DNA of 64,000 bases from Hominenteromicrobium mulieris. GTDB taxonomy: Bacteria; Bacillota; Clostridia; Oscillospirales; Acutalibacteraceae. The position numbers and the translations under genes were made by a program. Below, in pieces: positions 49,792 through 58,518 of this stretch (position 1 is the first letter of the stretch; each line of letters opens with the position of its first letter). The DNA lies in NCBI RefSeq assembly GCF_020687165.1, contig NZ_JAJEQC010000008.1. One strand, given 5' to 3'. The notes under the pieces are model-generated. The model did not search any database and was not told the DNA's origin. It worked only from the letters and a program-made list of their open reading frames with translations.

Positions 49792-50637
49792 TTATTCGTC
49801 TTCGTCTGTAATCTCCGGGCGGATGAACTCAAAAATGCACAGGGCGCCGGCGTTTTTGCATACTTTGTACTCCTCTGCCGTGCGCAGCGTCCAATTCACT
49901 TCCTGCATCTTCATTTTGTCGCAGGCAATGCGGTGGCTGATGTTGTTCCTGAAATGCACGTCATACGCTTCAAAGTGCGGGCGGGTGAGGACATTCGTCC
50001 ACAAGTTTCTCCAGAACAGCGCGCGGAAAAAGCCCTTGCACTCCTCGTCCTTGCCTTCAAAGTGACCCATCAGCTGACCGCGCAGCACATACGGGTGGTT
50101 CTTCCTGAACCACCGCACAATGTACGGGTCAAATGATTCTACGCAGTACGGGCCTTTATAGTTGCGCAGCAGCTCCCACACGAGCGGGCACAGCAGATCG
50201 GCATCGTCGTAGTGCTTCAGTTCAATGATGAGCGGCGTTCTGCCGTCCACAAGCGCCAGCACGTCGCTGAAAAGCGGTACGCGCTCCTCGGTGTTCTGCA
50301 AACGGTACTGCTGTAATTCCTTATACGTCAGGTCGCCGATGGAAACATCCGCGCCGCAGACGCGCTTTAAGCTGCGGTCGTGGTGCACAACGACCTTCTT
50401 GTCCTTTGTCAGCTGCAGGTCAAACTCTATGCCGTAGCCCGCTTCCACAGCCGCCTTAAAGCCTGCCATGGAGTTTTCCGGCACGGAAAGATCTTTTTCG
50501 TGCAGGCCGCGGTGGGCATAGTCATATTTTTTCATCTCGGCAAAATCGCCGCGCGGCGAAGCCGGCGCAATGCAGAAAAGCCACGCCAGAAAGCCCAGAC
50601 ATACAACAATCAGTACGATCAAAATTCCCCAAATCAT
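49792..50637 (-). CDS. Membrane-anchored glycerophosphodiester phosphodiesterase
   Basis: A 281-residue GDPD-family enzyme that releases glycerol 3-phosphate from glycerophosphodiesters (deacylated phospholipids or teichoic acid units). An N-terminal helix (about 2-24) anchors it. The catalytic motifs HRGLHE...PENS (about 43-55), GIEFDLQLTKD (metal-binding Glu and Asp) and VVHHD follow, then ELKHY. It is 27 bp downstream of the AraC-type regulator gene and the two may be co-transcribed. Confidence 0.9.
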   Translation of the reverse strand: MIWGILIVLIVVCLGFLAWLFCIAPASPRGDFAEMKKYDYAHRGLHEKDLSVPENSMAGFKAAVEAGYGIEFDLQLTKDKKVVVHHDRSLKRVCGADVSIGDLTYKELQQYRLQNTEERVPLFSDVLALVDGRTPLIIELKHYDDADLLCPLVWELLRNYKGPYCVESFDPYIVRWFRKNHPYVLRGQLMGHFEGKDEECKGFFRALFWRNLWTNVLTRPHFEAYDVHFRNNISHRIACDKMKMQEVNWTLRTAEEYKVCKNAGALCIFEFIRPEITDEDE

Positions 50638-50664
50638 TTTTACCCTCTACTTTACTTTTTAAGT

Positions 50665-51573
50665 TTATTTCGGCACCTTGATTTCTTCCAGCTTTTTGCG
50701 GTACTGCAAAGGCGTAGCGTCGTATTCGGTGCGGAATACTTCGATGAAATAGCTCATGGAGTTAAAGCCACAGTCCATGGCAATGTCGAGCACGCGCAGA
50801 TTTGTGGCGGTGAGCAGCTCCAGCGCGTGGCTTAAACGCACGCCGTTGATGAATTGCACCGGCGTTTTCAGTGTATACTGTTTGAACACGCGGCAGAAAT
50901 GTCCCTCGCTCATGCCGGCGGCGTGCGCAAGCTGCTGTACGGAGACGGCAGACCGGTAATTTTCCTGTATAAACGCAATGGCGGCCTTGATGCTGTCCGC
51001 TGCGGCGCGCTTAGAAGCGCTGATGCGCGCCGACACGCCGTTTTGCACCAGTGCGCCGAACGCCGAAAGCATGGCGGCTTTTACGGGAAACTCAAAAAAC
51101 GGCGGGCGGTTTTCCAGCATTGTGTACGCGGTCTGGAACGCGGCGGAAACGCTTTCGTGCAAATTTGTTCCGGCTCTGATCAGCCGCGGCACGGTCAGCT
51201 CGCCGTCCAAAACGGGCTGTATGTACTTTACGCGAATGATGTCATTTGCGGTGCTGCACAGCAAATCGGGGCTGAACACGATGGCTTCAAAGTAAAGCTC
51301 CTCGCCGGCTTCCACCGGCACGGCGGCGTGCAGCTCTCCGCTGTTGAAAAACACAATGTCTCCGGCGTGGGCCTCAAACAGATCGGTGCCGCACTGCACG
51401 GTCAGCGTGCCCTGCATCACACGGAAAAGCTCCATTTCGCTGTGCCAGTGACAATCAAGCGCGTGAAAGCGGTCTTCGCGTCGAATGCAGTAGTTCATCA
51501 CGGGCATCAGCGCGTCGCCGTGGCGGCGGGCCTCCCGCATGCGGTCAAATTGATTTTTGTCCGTAAAACGCAC
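50665..51573 (-). CDS. AraC-family transcriptional regulator
   Basis: A regulator of about 302 residues with an N-terminal cupin-type sensor domain (HWHSEMELFRVMQGTL, HAGDIVFFNSGELHA) and a C-terminal AraC DNA-binding domain of two helix-turn-helix motifs (SVQQLAHAAGMSEGHFCRVFKQ and RVLDIAMDCGFNSMSYFIEVFRTEYDATPLQYRKKL). The start is unclear. AAGGAGG stands near 51571, but the only in-frame start there is a GTG overlapping it; a TTG at 51618 has no site. It is divergent from the GH31 gene, so it probably activates it when the sugar binds. Confidence 0.85.
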   Translation of the reverse strand: MRFTDKNQFDRMREARRHGDALMPVMNYCIRREDRFHALDCHWHSEMELFRVMQGTLTVQCGTDLFEAHAGDIVFFNSGELHAAVPVEAGEELYFEAIVFSPDLLCSTANDIIRVKYIQPVLDGELTVPRLIRAGTNLHESVSAAFQTAYTMLENRPPFFEFPVKAAMLSAFGALVQNGVSARISASKRAAADSIKAAIAFIQENYRSAVSVQQLAHAAGMSEGHFCRVFKQYTLKTPVQFINGVRLSHALELLTATNLRVLDIAMDCGFNSMSYFIEVFRTEYDATPLQYRKKLEEIKVPK

Positions 51574-51626
51574 CTCCTTTTTAGGCTCAGTGGTCAGGAT
51601 TGTTATAAAAGCGGACAAATTAGCGG

Positions 51627-51655
51627 TAGACTTTCCAAAGCATATCGCTTATACT
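51627..51655 (+). promoter_or_regulatory. Promoter of the GH31 gene
   Basis: A good -10 TATACT (51650-51655) and a poor -35 TAGACT (51627-51632), 17 bp apart, typical of an activator-dependent promoter. Confidence 0.5.
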
Positions 51656-51734
51656 TATGATAGAGCAGGCGCGCGAAAAGCGCAAGTGCCAATAACGGAA
51701 TTTTTGAATTTTTTTGAAAGGCAGTGAGCTGAAT

Positions 51735-54071
51735 ATGAAATTTACGAAAGGCTACTGGATGAACCTTCCCGGCGTGACGAACACGGACGCCGTGCAGGTT
51801 CGCGAAGTCAAGGTAGAAAACGATCGCGTTTACCTCTACACCGTGCCGTACCACGCAGACATGCGCGCCATGGGCGGCCCGCTTCTGGAAATGTACATTT
51901 CCTCTCCGCAGCCGGATATCATCCGCACGGAAGCGTACCACTTTATGGGCAGCAACCAGAAAATGCCGGCGTTCGAGCTGAACGACGCACACTGCGCACT
52001 GGAGGTCGAGAACACCGAAACGACCGTGACGATCAAGAGCGGCAACACAAAGCTCGTCATCGGCAAGAACCCGTGCAGCTTTGATTACTACTATAAGGAC
52101 AAGAAGCTGACAAGCATCGGCAACCGCTTCGGCAACGCGATGATCAGCACCATCTCCACCCCGGACGGCAACTACATGCGCGCCCAGATGAACCTTGACA
52201 TCGGCGAAAAGGTCTACGGCCTCGGCGAGCGCTTCACCCCGTATGTGAAGAACGGCCAGACCGTGGAGACCTGGAACGAAGACGGCGGCACCTGCACCGA
52301 AATTTCTTACAAGAGCATTCCGTTCTACATCACGAACCGCAACTACGGCGTGCTCGTGAACGACCCGGGCCCGGTCTCCTATGAGATCTGCTCCGAGCAT
52401 GTCACGCGCGTACAGTTCTCCGTACCGGGCGAAAAGCTCGACTTCATGGTCGTTGGCGGCGACAGCATGAAAAACGTGCTTGAAAACTACACCACGCTTT
52501 CCGGCAAGCCCGCACTGCCGCCGGCATGGACATTCGGCCTGTGGCTCACCTCCTCCTTCACAACGAAGTACGACGAAGAGACCGTCATGGGCTTCGTAAA
52601 CGGCATGAAAGAGCGCCACATTCCGCTGCACGTGTTCCACTTCGACTGCTACTGGATGAAGGAAAACGAATGGTGCAACTTCGACTGGGATCGGGCCATG
52701 TTCCCGGATATCGAGCACCAGCTGCAGGTGATGAAGCACGAAAACAACCTCAAGATCTGCGTTTGGATCAACACCTATATCGGCCAGAAGTCTCCGCTGT
52801 TTAAGGAAGCGAAGGAGCTTGGCTACCTCCTCAAAAAGCCGAACGGCGACGTTTGGCAGTGGGATCTGTGGCAGGCCGGCATGGGTATCGTGGACTTCAC
52901 GAACCCGGGTGCATGGAAGTGGTATCAGTCCAAGCTGCGCCACCTGCTCGACCAGGGCGTCGATTGCTTCAAGACCGACTTCGGTGAGAGAATCCCGACC
53001 GATGTTGTCTACTACGACGGCAGCGATCCGCTCCGTATGCACAACTATTACACCTACCTTTACAATAAGTGCGTTTGGGAAGTGCTTGAAGAGTACAAGG
53101 GCAAGAACGAGGCATGCCTCTTTGCAAGAAGCGCCACGGTCGGCGGACAGAAGTTCCCGGTACACTGGGGCGGCGACTGCTCGTCGAACTACTCCTCCAT
53201 GTCCGAATCCCTGCGCGGCGGCCTTTCCCTGTGCCTTTCCGGCTTCGGCTTCTGGAGCCACGACATGAGCGGTTTCGAGGGCAAGGCTCCGGCGGACGTT
53301 TACAAGCGCTGGGCGGCGTTCGGCCTGCTCTCCACGCATTCCAGACTGCACGGCTCCGATTCCTACCGTGTGCCGTGGCTGTTCAGCAAGGAGGGTGAAG
53401 AGAACGGCGAGGAATCCGTAGCCGTTGTCCGCAAATTCTCCGAGCTCAAGTGCACCCTGATGCCGTACATGTTCTCCACTGCGGTCAATACACATAAAAC
53501 GGGCGTGCCGACCATGCGCGCCATGGTTCTGGAATTCCCGGATGACATCCCGTGCGAAGACCTCGACCGCCAGTATATGCTCGGCGACAGCCTGATGGTC
53601 GCGCCGGTCTTCACGAAGGAAGGCGACGTCACGTACTACCTGCCGGAGGGCAAGTGGACGCACCTGCTCTCGAACGAAAAGCGCGAGGGCGGTCACTGGC
53701 TGCGCGAGAACTACGATTTCTTCTCTCTGCCGCTCTTTGCGAGAGAAAACTCCATCGTTGCCATCGGCGCGAACAACCAGCAGCCGGATTACGATTACGG
53801 CAAGGACCTCACCCTGCACGTTTTCGAGCTTTCCGATAAGGCGAGCGCAAAGGTTTGCGACAGCAAGGGCAACGATATGCTCAGCGTTTCCGCAGTGAAC
53901 GAGAACGGCGTTATTACCTTCAAGTTCGACGGCAAGGCAGAGAACCTCAGCGTGCTGCTGCGCAACGTGGAGAACGTGAAGAACGTCTCCGGCGCAGAAG
54001 TCGAGCAAAATGAGCTCGGCACTGTCCTGAAGGTAAACGCAGACCTCAGCGACGTTGTTGTAACGCTCTGA
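51735..54071 (+). CDS. yicI: GH31 alpha-xylosidase (YicI-like)
   Basis: A glycoside hydrolase of family 31, 778 residues, very close in motif layout to E. coli YicI. The nucleophile motif is FKTDFGERIP with Asp415, and the acid/base motif is HWGGDCSSNYSSM with Asp481 (416 and 482 in YicI). There is an N-terminal beta-sandwich, then the TIM barrel (about 260-590), then beta domains. It cleaves alpha-xylosyl units, such as isoprimeverose from xyloglucan. No signal peptide, so it works inside the cell. The ATG at 51735 is chosen on family length. It is divergent from the AraC regulator. Confidence 0.92.
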   Translation: MKFTKGYWMNLPGVTNTDAVQVREVKVENDRVYLYTVPYHADMRAMGGPLLEMYISSPQPDIIRTEAYHFMGSNQKMPAFELNDAHCALEVENTETTVTIKSGNTKLVIGKNPCSFDYYYKDKKLTSIGNRFGNAMISTISTPDGNYMRAQMNLDIGEKVYGLGERFTPYVKNGQTVETWNEDGGTCTEISYKSIPFYITNRNYGVLVNDPGPVSYEICSEHVTRVQFSVPGEKLDFMVVGGDSMKNVLENYTTLSGKPALPPAWTFGLWLTSSFTTKYDEETVMGFVNGMKERHIPLHVFHFDCYWMKENEWCNFDWDRAMFPDIEHQLQVMKHENNLKICVWINTYIGQKSPLFKEAKELGYLLKKPNGDVWQWDLWQAGMGIVDFTNPGAWKWYQSKLRHLLDQGVDCFKTDFGERIPTDVVYYDGSDPLRMHNYYTYLYNKCVWEVLEEYKGKNEACLFARSATVGGQKFPVHWGGDCSSNYSSMSESLRGGLSLCLSGFGFWSHDMSGFEGKAPADVYKRWAAFGLLSTHSRLHGSDSYRVPWLFSKEGEENGEESVAVVRKFSELKCTLMPYMFSTAVNTHKTGVPTMRAMVLEFPDDIPCEDLDRQYMLGDSLMVAPVFTKEGDVTYYLPEGKWTHLLSNEKREGGHWLRENYDFFSLPLFARENSIVAIGANNQQPDYDYGKDLTLHVFELSDKASAKVCDSKGNDMLSVSAVNENGVITFKFDGKAENLSVLLRNVENVKNVSGAEVEQNELGTVLKVNADLSDVVVTL

Positions 54072-54083
54072 TAAAATTAATCC

Positions 54084-54128
54084 AACACCCGCAGAACGGC
54101 ATGAAAAACCGCCCTGCGGGTGTTTTTC
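54084..54128 (+). terminator. Terminator of the GH31 gene
   Basis: An 11-bp outer stem (54084-54094 with 54113-54123) with an inner CGG/CCG helix, followed by TTTTCTG. Confidence 0.85.
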
Positions 54129-54153
54129 TGCAACGCTTTATGCGATCAAAAAG

Positions 54154-54192
54154 AAAGCGCAGAGCACGGGGAAAACCCACGCTCTGCGCTTA
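54154..54192 (-). terminator. Terminator of the DUF1858 gene
   Basis: A stem of GCAGAGC with GCTCTGC around a GGGAAAACCC inner part, flanked by AAGC/GCTT. It lies 18 bases past the stop. Confidence 0.65.
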
Positions 54193-54209
54193 TCTTTATC
54201 TTAGAAAAA

Positions 54210-54413
54210 TTACTTCTTGCTGTTCAGATATTCCTGAATGGCAGAAAAGACCTTGTCAACATCCAGGCCGTGTACGGCACATGCGTCCTCAAGGGACTCG
54301 TGGATGGAGGACGGGCAGCCTACGCAGTGCATGCCGGACTGCATCAGCACATAAGCGATGCCGCGGTCATAATCAAGCATTTCGCCCATAGTGGTCTGCT
54401 TTGTGATTTCCAT
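54210..54413 (-). CDS. DUF1858 redox-disulfide protein
   Basis: A 67-residue DUF1858 protein (hybrid-cluster-protein-associated redox disulfide family). It carries the CVGC pair (Cys30, Cys33) in the typical GMHCVGCPSSIHESLEDACAVHGLD phrase. Such proteins are thought to be small thiol-redox or metal-sulfur partners in anaerobes. The ATG at 54413 follows AAGAAAGGA; a longer reading to 54446 includes leader sequence. It has its own promoter and terminator. Confidence 0.88.
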   Translation of the reverse strand: MEITKQTTMGEMLDYDRGIAYVLMQSGMHCVGCPSSIHESLEDACAVHGLDVDKVFSAIQEYLNSKK

Positions 54414-54518
54414 CTGAAAACATCCTTTCTTGGTATAGCATCCCATCGGGTCGCCCCGATCTATCCGTATAAATCAAACTCCCGCAAACTTCGCGTGAAC
54501 TCTAATCTACACGAATTT

Positions 54519-54547
54519 AGTATACAATAGGATATGCCAAAAAGCAA
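54519..54547 (-). promoter_or_regulatory. Promoter of the DUF1858 gene
   Basis: A -35 TTGCTT (54542-54547) and a -10 TATACT (54519-54524), 17 bp apart. The leader of about 100 bases holds a small ATCGGG-GCGA-CCCGAT hairpin. Confidence 0.65.
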
Positions 54548-54627
54548 GTGTTTTTGCAGATTTTTGGCATATGCCTTAAATTGGAAGAAACGACAAAACA
54601 GGGGGGAAAATTCAGTCAACTTGCGCC

Positions 54628-54657
54628 TTGACGCTGCTGCGCATTTTCCTTTATAAT
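54628..54657 (+). promoter_or_regulatory. Promoter of the lipoprotein gene
   Basis: A -35 TTGACG (54628-54633) and a perfect -10 TATAAT (54652-54657), 18 bp apart. Confidence 0.75.
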
Positions 54658-54701
54658 CAAGGTAGAAAAATATTACCATTTTCAGAAAGGCGGATGATTT
54701 T

Positions 54702-55268
54702 ATGAAAAAACGAATGACCGTAATGCTTTCTTTGTGCCTTAGCTTGCTCCTGCTGTTGTCCGCCTGCGCTTCGGGCGGCAGCACGGCAAAAAATGCGGAA
54801 AAAGCCGCGGCCGCGTTGGCGGAAAGCATGCTGAACGCGCCGAGTGAGCCTATGCAGCGCTTCGGCAGTATTTTGGAAAGCGGCGAAGAAAGCGCCCTTA
54901 CGGCGTACAAAGATGCTTGGGAAGACGAAAAAGCCCTGTGCAGCGAAAACGGCTTCACGAGCTTCATTGAAGAAGTACTGACCATGCAGCTTATGGCGGA
55001 CGAAATGAACGAGACCGTGAAGGTGACCGCCGTCAAGACCGAGCCTTACGAAGAAAAAGACCGCGTGGTGCGCTTTACGGCGGACGTCACCGTGAACGAT
55101 ACGGAAAACATGACGGTTAGCGGCAAATGTCAGTTTGATGAAGACGGCAAAGTCTCGTTCATCGAGCTCGATACGGACGAACTTGAGATGACGCTCATCG
55201 CAAACGATAACGCCGACCCCACGCAAAAGCCGCCCGCAAACGGCAACGCCATTACGTTAAACGAGTAA
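54702..55268 (+). CDS. Hypothetical lipoprotein
   Basis: A 188-residue lipoprotein: the signal peptide ends in LLLSAC (Cys about residue 22). The remaining part alternates helical (about 30-95) and beta (about 100-165) stretches, ending in a Pro/Asn-rich tail. The pattern resembles small clostridial DUF5105-like lipoproteins, but I cannot assign a family. It stands alone between a promoter and a terminator. GAAAGGCGG precedes the ATG. Confidence 0.75.
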   Translation: MKKRMTVMLSLCLSLLLLLSACASGGSTAKNAEKAAAALAESMLNAPSEPMQRFGSILESGEESALTAYKDAWEDEKALCSENGFTSFIEEVLTMQLMADEMNETVKVTAVKTEPYEEKDRVVRFTADVTVNDTENMTVSGKCQFDEDGKVSFIELDTDELEMTLIANDNADPTQKPPANGNAITLNE

Positions 55269-55272
55269 GCAA

Positions 55273-55302
55273 AAGCCCGCAAAAAACTGCGGGCTTCATT
55301 TT
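55273..55302 (+). terminator. Terminator of the lipoprotein gene
   Basis: An 8-bp GC-rich stem (55273-55280 with 55289-55296) followed by CATTTTTT. Confidence 0.85.
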
Positions 55303-55363
55303 TTGAATTCGGTATGCGCGGCACATAAAACCGCCTGCAAGCCGAATTCCTGTTTTTAAACAT

Positions 55364-55391
55364 AAAAAAACGAACATCCTATTGGATGTCC
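55364..55391 (-). terminator. Terminator of the 5S rRNA gene
   Basis: An 8-bp stem with one mismatch (55372-55379 with 55384-55391) followed on the minus strand by a run of seven T. Confidence 0.85.
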
Positions 55392-55400
55392 GCTTTAAGT

Positions 55401-55516
55401 GTTGGCGCCAACCTATCGTCCCGGGCCGTTGCCAGCCGAGTATTTTCAGCACAAACGAGCTTAACTTCTGTGTTCGGTATGGGAACAGGTGGACCCTCGT
55501 TGTAATCAACACCAAC
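55401..55516 (-). rRNA. rrf: 5S ribosomal RNA (isolated gene)
   Basis: About 116 bases with the conserved 5S sequence. On the minus strand the 5' arm GTTGGTG pairs with the 3' arm CGCCAAC. The inner part reads CACCTGTTCCCATACCGAAC, then AGAAGTTAAGCTC, then GGCTGGCAACGGCC-type loops, all hallmarks of bacterial 5S. No 16S or 23S gene is adjacent: upstream lies only a promoter and a protein-gene terminator. It is therefore an orphan 5S gene with its own promoter and terminator. Confidence 0.95.
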
Positions 55517-55550
55517 TATTCTGTTTGCCGCCTCATCTGACGGCTTTGTT

Positions 55551-55579
55551 ATAATACCACATCCATTCTGAAATTGCAA
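55551..55579 (-). promoter_or_regulatory. Promoter of the isolated 5S rRNA gene
   Basis: A -35 TTGCAA (55574-55579) and a -10 TATTAT (55551-55556), 17 bp apart. Transcription would start about 28 bases before the mature 5S end. Confidence 0.75.
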
Positions 55580-55670
55580 GCCTTTTTTCAAAAAAATTTC
55601 AAAAAGTTTTGAAAAAACTATATATAGTTAAAATTTCACCGATTTCTCTAAATATAGAAGCTGAAAGCAC

Positions 55671-55708
55671 AAAAATATCCGTATGCACGCGGCGGTACAT
55701 ACGGATAT
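55671..55708 (-). terminator. Terminator of the xylB-kinase operon
   Basis: A perfect 11-bp stem (55675-55685 with 55698-55708) followed on the minus strand by TTTTTG, 18 bases past the kinase stop. Confidence 0.85.
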
Positions 55709-55725
55709 GAAAAACTTTTTTGAGT

Positions 55726-56760
55726 TTACGTCGTAAAAACAAGGTCACATTGCTTTTCAACGGGATAGGAAGTGAAGTAGAGGTTCTCGAGCGGGATCCA
55801 TTTTTCCACGAACATCTTGTGCCGCGCGGGGCCGTTGCGTTTTAAAATGCGTGCGCTCTGTGTCTCCGGCGAGGTCTTGAGAAAAATTTTGAGATCGTAG
55901 CGCCCGATGAGCTCCGGGTGCGTAGAGTACGAGCCCTCTAAAATGTTCAGCGTCTTTGGCGTGACCTGCACCGCGTCGCCGAGGTCCATAACGCCGCAAT
56001 CGAACATGCGGTAGGAAAACGACTCGTTCTTCGGAATCTGCTCCAGAATATCCGACAAAATACGCTCCCAGTGCACGTTGCCGCCCGGGGTGGCGTAGCG
56101 CTCCGGCGTGCGCATGGGCATCGGCAGATAAAAATCATCGGCGTGGAACAGGTTGCAGTCATAAACGCTCTGCAAAAGTGCTGCAAACGTCGTTTTGCCC
56201 GAGCCGCACAGCCCGTCGATTGCAACCGTCACCGGGGCTTTTTCCGCCGTCAACTTATCGATCGCGATGAATGCCGACAGAAAATCCGCATACGCTTTTT
56301 TCACCACGCGGTATGCCGGGTGATACGCACGGCGGTACGCTTCACTGTGGTGCACGGCAGGGCAGCCCGCCGCACGGTACGATTTCAAAAATGCCGCTTT
56401 CTCGGCTTTGTCGAACAAATCGGCATTTTCAAGCTCGTCCAAAAGTGATAAAAACGCCGTTTTGTCCGTGGGCGTGTCTTCGGAAGACGCTTTAAACATA
56501 GCAAAAAGTGTTTTCGGTGAAAGCTCCTGCAACGCGCTCAAGTTGATGCGCGCGTACTGCTCGCCGAGGGCTTCCGTGTACGGTGCATCACGGTTGGCAA
56601 TCTCCGCTTCCTTTAATAAATATTGATAAGCGCCGTCGGGGTCGCTTAAAAAGTGGCCGCCGCCAAAACTCGCCTGGTACAAAAACTTCACCGCGTCCTG
56701 CACTTCGGCTTCGGGATGCGTTTTCAGGTGGGCGCACAGCGCTTCAAACACGCGGCTCAC
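55726..56760 (-). CDS. Two-domain protein with uridine-kinase-like domain
   Basis: A 344-residue fusion. The C-terminal half (about 175-344) is a P-loop kinase of the uridine kinase/phosphoribulokinase type: GLCGSGKTT (183-191), LFHADDFYLPMPMR (substrate-binding Asp pair), and a lid with RILKRNGPARHKMFVEKWIP. The N-terminal half (about 1-165) is helical and has no family I recognise. The GTG start at 56760 overlaps the xylB stop (GTGA), so it is translationally coupled to xylulokinase. It may phosphorylate a sugar or nucleoside; the true substrate is unknown. Confidence 0.8.
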   Translation of the reverse strand: MSRVFEALCAHLKTHPEAEVQDAVKFLYQASFGGGHFLSDPDGAYQYLLKEAEIANRDAPYTEALGEQYARINLSALQELSPKTLFAMFKASSEDTPTDKTAFLSLLDELENADLFDKAEKAAFLKSYRAAGCPAVHHSEAYRRAYHPAYRVVKKAYADFLSAFIAIDKLTAEKAPVTVAIDGLCGSGKTTFAALLQSVYDCNLFHADDFYLPMPMRTPERYATPGGNVHWERILSDILEQIPKNESFSYRMFDCGVMDLGDAVQVTPKTLNILEGSYSTHPELIGRYDLKIFLKTSPETQSARILKRNGPARHKMFVEKWIPLENLYFTSYPVEKQCDLVFTT

Positions 56761-58280
56761 AGCGCAGCAAGCGCCTTGTAGCAGTCCTTCAGCGCCGGGT
56801 ACAGCTTCGTGTACATGCGGTAGAACGCCTCATACTTCGGCACATTCTCCTCAATCGGCTCCTGCGGGGCGTTGAGTCGAATAACGCGGCGGCAGCCCTC
56901 CTGCACGGATGGATACAGCCCTGCGCCCACACCGGCGAGGATTGCAACGCCCAGCGCCGGGCCTTCCTTGGAAACGACCGTGCGCACGGCGCAGTTATAC
57001 GTATCGGCAAGCATCTGACGCCACAGCTTCGAGGAACCGCCGCCGCCGCAGGCGAGCATGCCGTCAATGGAAACGCCCATGGTTTTCAGCACCTCCACGC
57101 TGTCGCGCTGGGAGTATGTTACGCCCTCCATCACGGCGCGGAGCATGTCGTACTTCGTGTGCATGGCGGAAAGACCAATGAACGCGCCGCGGCAGTCCGG
57201 GTCAAGGTGCGGAGTGCGCTCGCCCATGAGATACGGCAGATAAAGCAGACGGTTGCAGCCGATCGGCGAACGCGCCGCCTGCTGATCCATCAGATAATAC
57301 GGGTCTACGCCCATGCCGGCTGCGGTCTCTTTTTCCGCGCCGCAGAAGTTATCGCGGAACCACTTAAGGGACAGACCCGCGCCCTGCGTCACGCCCATCA
57401 CGTGCCATGCGCCCGGTACGGCGCAGCAGAACGTGTGCACGCGGCCCTTCGGATCAATGGAAATATTATCCGTGTGCGCAAACACAACGCCGGAGGTGCC
57501 GATGGTTGTAAACGCCTTGCCGTCCTCCACAACGCCGGTACCCACGGCTGCTGCCGCATTATCGCCCGCGCCGCCGACCACGATGGTGCCCGCCGCAAGG
57601 CCGGTGCGCTTTGCGGCTTCTTCGGAGATGACACCCGTCACTTCCGGGGATTCGTATACCTTCGGCAAGAGTGCCTTGTCAATATCAAGCTTTTCAAGCA
57701 CTTCGTCGCTCCAGCAGCGATTCGGCACGTCTAAAAGCTGCATGCCGGAAGCATCGGAGACCTCTGTTGCAAAGTCGCCCGTCAGCATGTAGCGCACGTA
57801 GTCCTTCGGCAGCAGAATGTGCGCGCACTTTGCATAAATTTCCGGCTGGTTGTTGCGCACCCAAAGGATTTTAGATGCCGTAAAGCCCGTCAAAGCCGGG
57901 TTTGCGGTAATCTCAATCAGGCGCTCTGCGCCGACGCGTGCGGTGATCTCCTCGCACTCCTTTGCCGTGCGCTGGTCGCACCAGATGATGGAGCGGCGCA
58001 GCACGTTGCCGTCCTTATCCAGCATGACAAGGCCGTGCATCTGGCCGGAAATGCCGAGTCCCCTGATGTCTTTGTTATCGACGCCGCTTTCGGTGATCAC
58101 GGCGTGAATGGTATCCGCCGCCGCATTCCACCAATCGAGCGGCTCCTGCTCTGCCCAGCCGTTTTTTTCCTGATACAGCGGGTATTCTATCGTTTTGCTC
58201 GCGATTACATTGCCGTCTTCGTCAAAAAGCACGGTTTTTGTGCCGCTGGTGCCAAGATCTACACCTAAAAGGTAATTCAT
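56757..58280 (-). CDS. xylB: Xylulokinase
   Basis: XylB phosphorylates D-xylulose to xylulose 5-phosphate. The 507-residue FGGY-family kinase has the N-terminal ATPase motif GVDLGTSGTKTVLFD and the XylB-typical GISGQMHGLV (about 78-87). A central catalytic Asp lies in GGAGDNAAAAVGTG, and the C-terminal ATP-binding segment is ACGGGGSSKLWRQMLAD. Length matches the family. It heads a two-gene operon with the kinase fusion. Confidence 0.94.
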   Translation of the reverse strand: MNYLLGVDLGTSGTKTVLFDEDGNVIASKTIEYPLYQEKNGWAEQEPLDWWNAAADTIHAVITESGVDNKDIRGLGISGQMHGLVMLDKDGNVLRRSIIWCDQRTAKECEEITARVGAERLIEITANPALTGFTASKILWVRNNQPEIYAKCAHILLPKDYVRYMLTGDFATEVSDASGMQLLDVPNRCWSDEVLEKLDIDKALLPKVYESPEVTGVISEEAAKRTGLAAGTIVVGGAGDNAAAAVGTGVVEDGKAFTTIGTSGVVFAHTDNISIDPKGRVHTFCCAVPGAWHVMGVTQGAGLSLKWFRDNFCGAEKETAAGMGVDPYYLMDQQAARSPIGCNRLLYLPYLMGERTPHLDPDCRGAFIGLSAMHTKYDMLRAVMEGVTYSQRDSVEVLKTMGVSIDGMLACGGGGSSKLWRQMLADTYNCAVRTVVSKEGPALGVAILAGVGAGLYPSVQEGCRRVIRLNAPQEPIEENVPKYEAFYRMYTKLYPALKDCYKALAAL

Positions 58281-58341
58281 ATTAACGTCCTTTCTTTTCG
58301 AAAAATGGTTTCAAATATATAGGGCATTCTGCCTCCATTTT

Positions 58342-58370
58342 ATTTTGAAGCATTTTCCCATTTGTGTCAA
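58342..58370 (-). promoter_or_regulatory. Promoter of xylB
   Basis: A perfect -35 TTGACA (58365-58370) and a -10 CAAAAT (58342-58347), 17 bp apart. Confidence 0.6.
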
Positions 58371-58404
58371 GCTTTTTTTGTTGAAATTATGCAGACTATT
58401 TTAA

Positions 58405-58433
58405 TTGAAACGCGCGGTTTTGTATGATACAAT
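58405..58433 (+). promoter_or_regulatory. Promoter of the GlpA-like operon
   Basis: A -35 TTGAAA (58405-58410) and a -10 TACAAT (58428-58433), 17 bp apart, divergent from the xylB promoter. Confidence 0.7.
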
Positions 58434-58518
58434 AAAAAACAAGAGCTTCGTCGGCGATTTATAGGGGAAAAGCCGTTTGAAGCGGTCTTTTGGTGTATTT
58501 GAAAGGATTGAAACAAAA

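Noticed and set aside
51603..54008. An 801-codon open frame antisense to the GH31 gene
   Set aside because: It mirrors the codon bias of the real gene, has no ribosome binding site, and its translation has no recognisable domain. The plus-strand GH31 has catalytic motifs.
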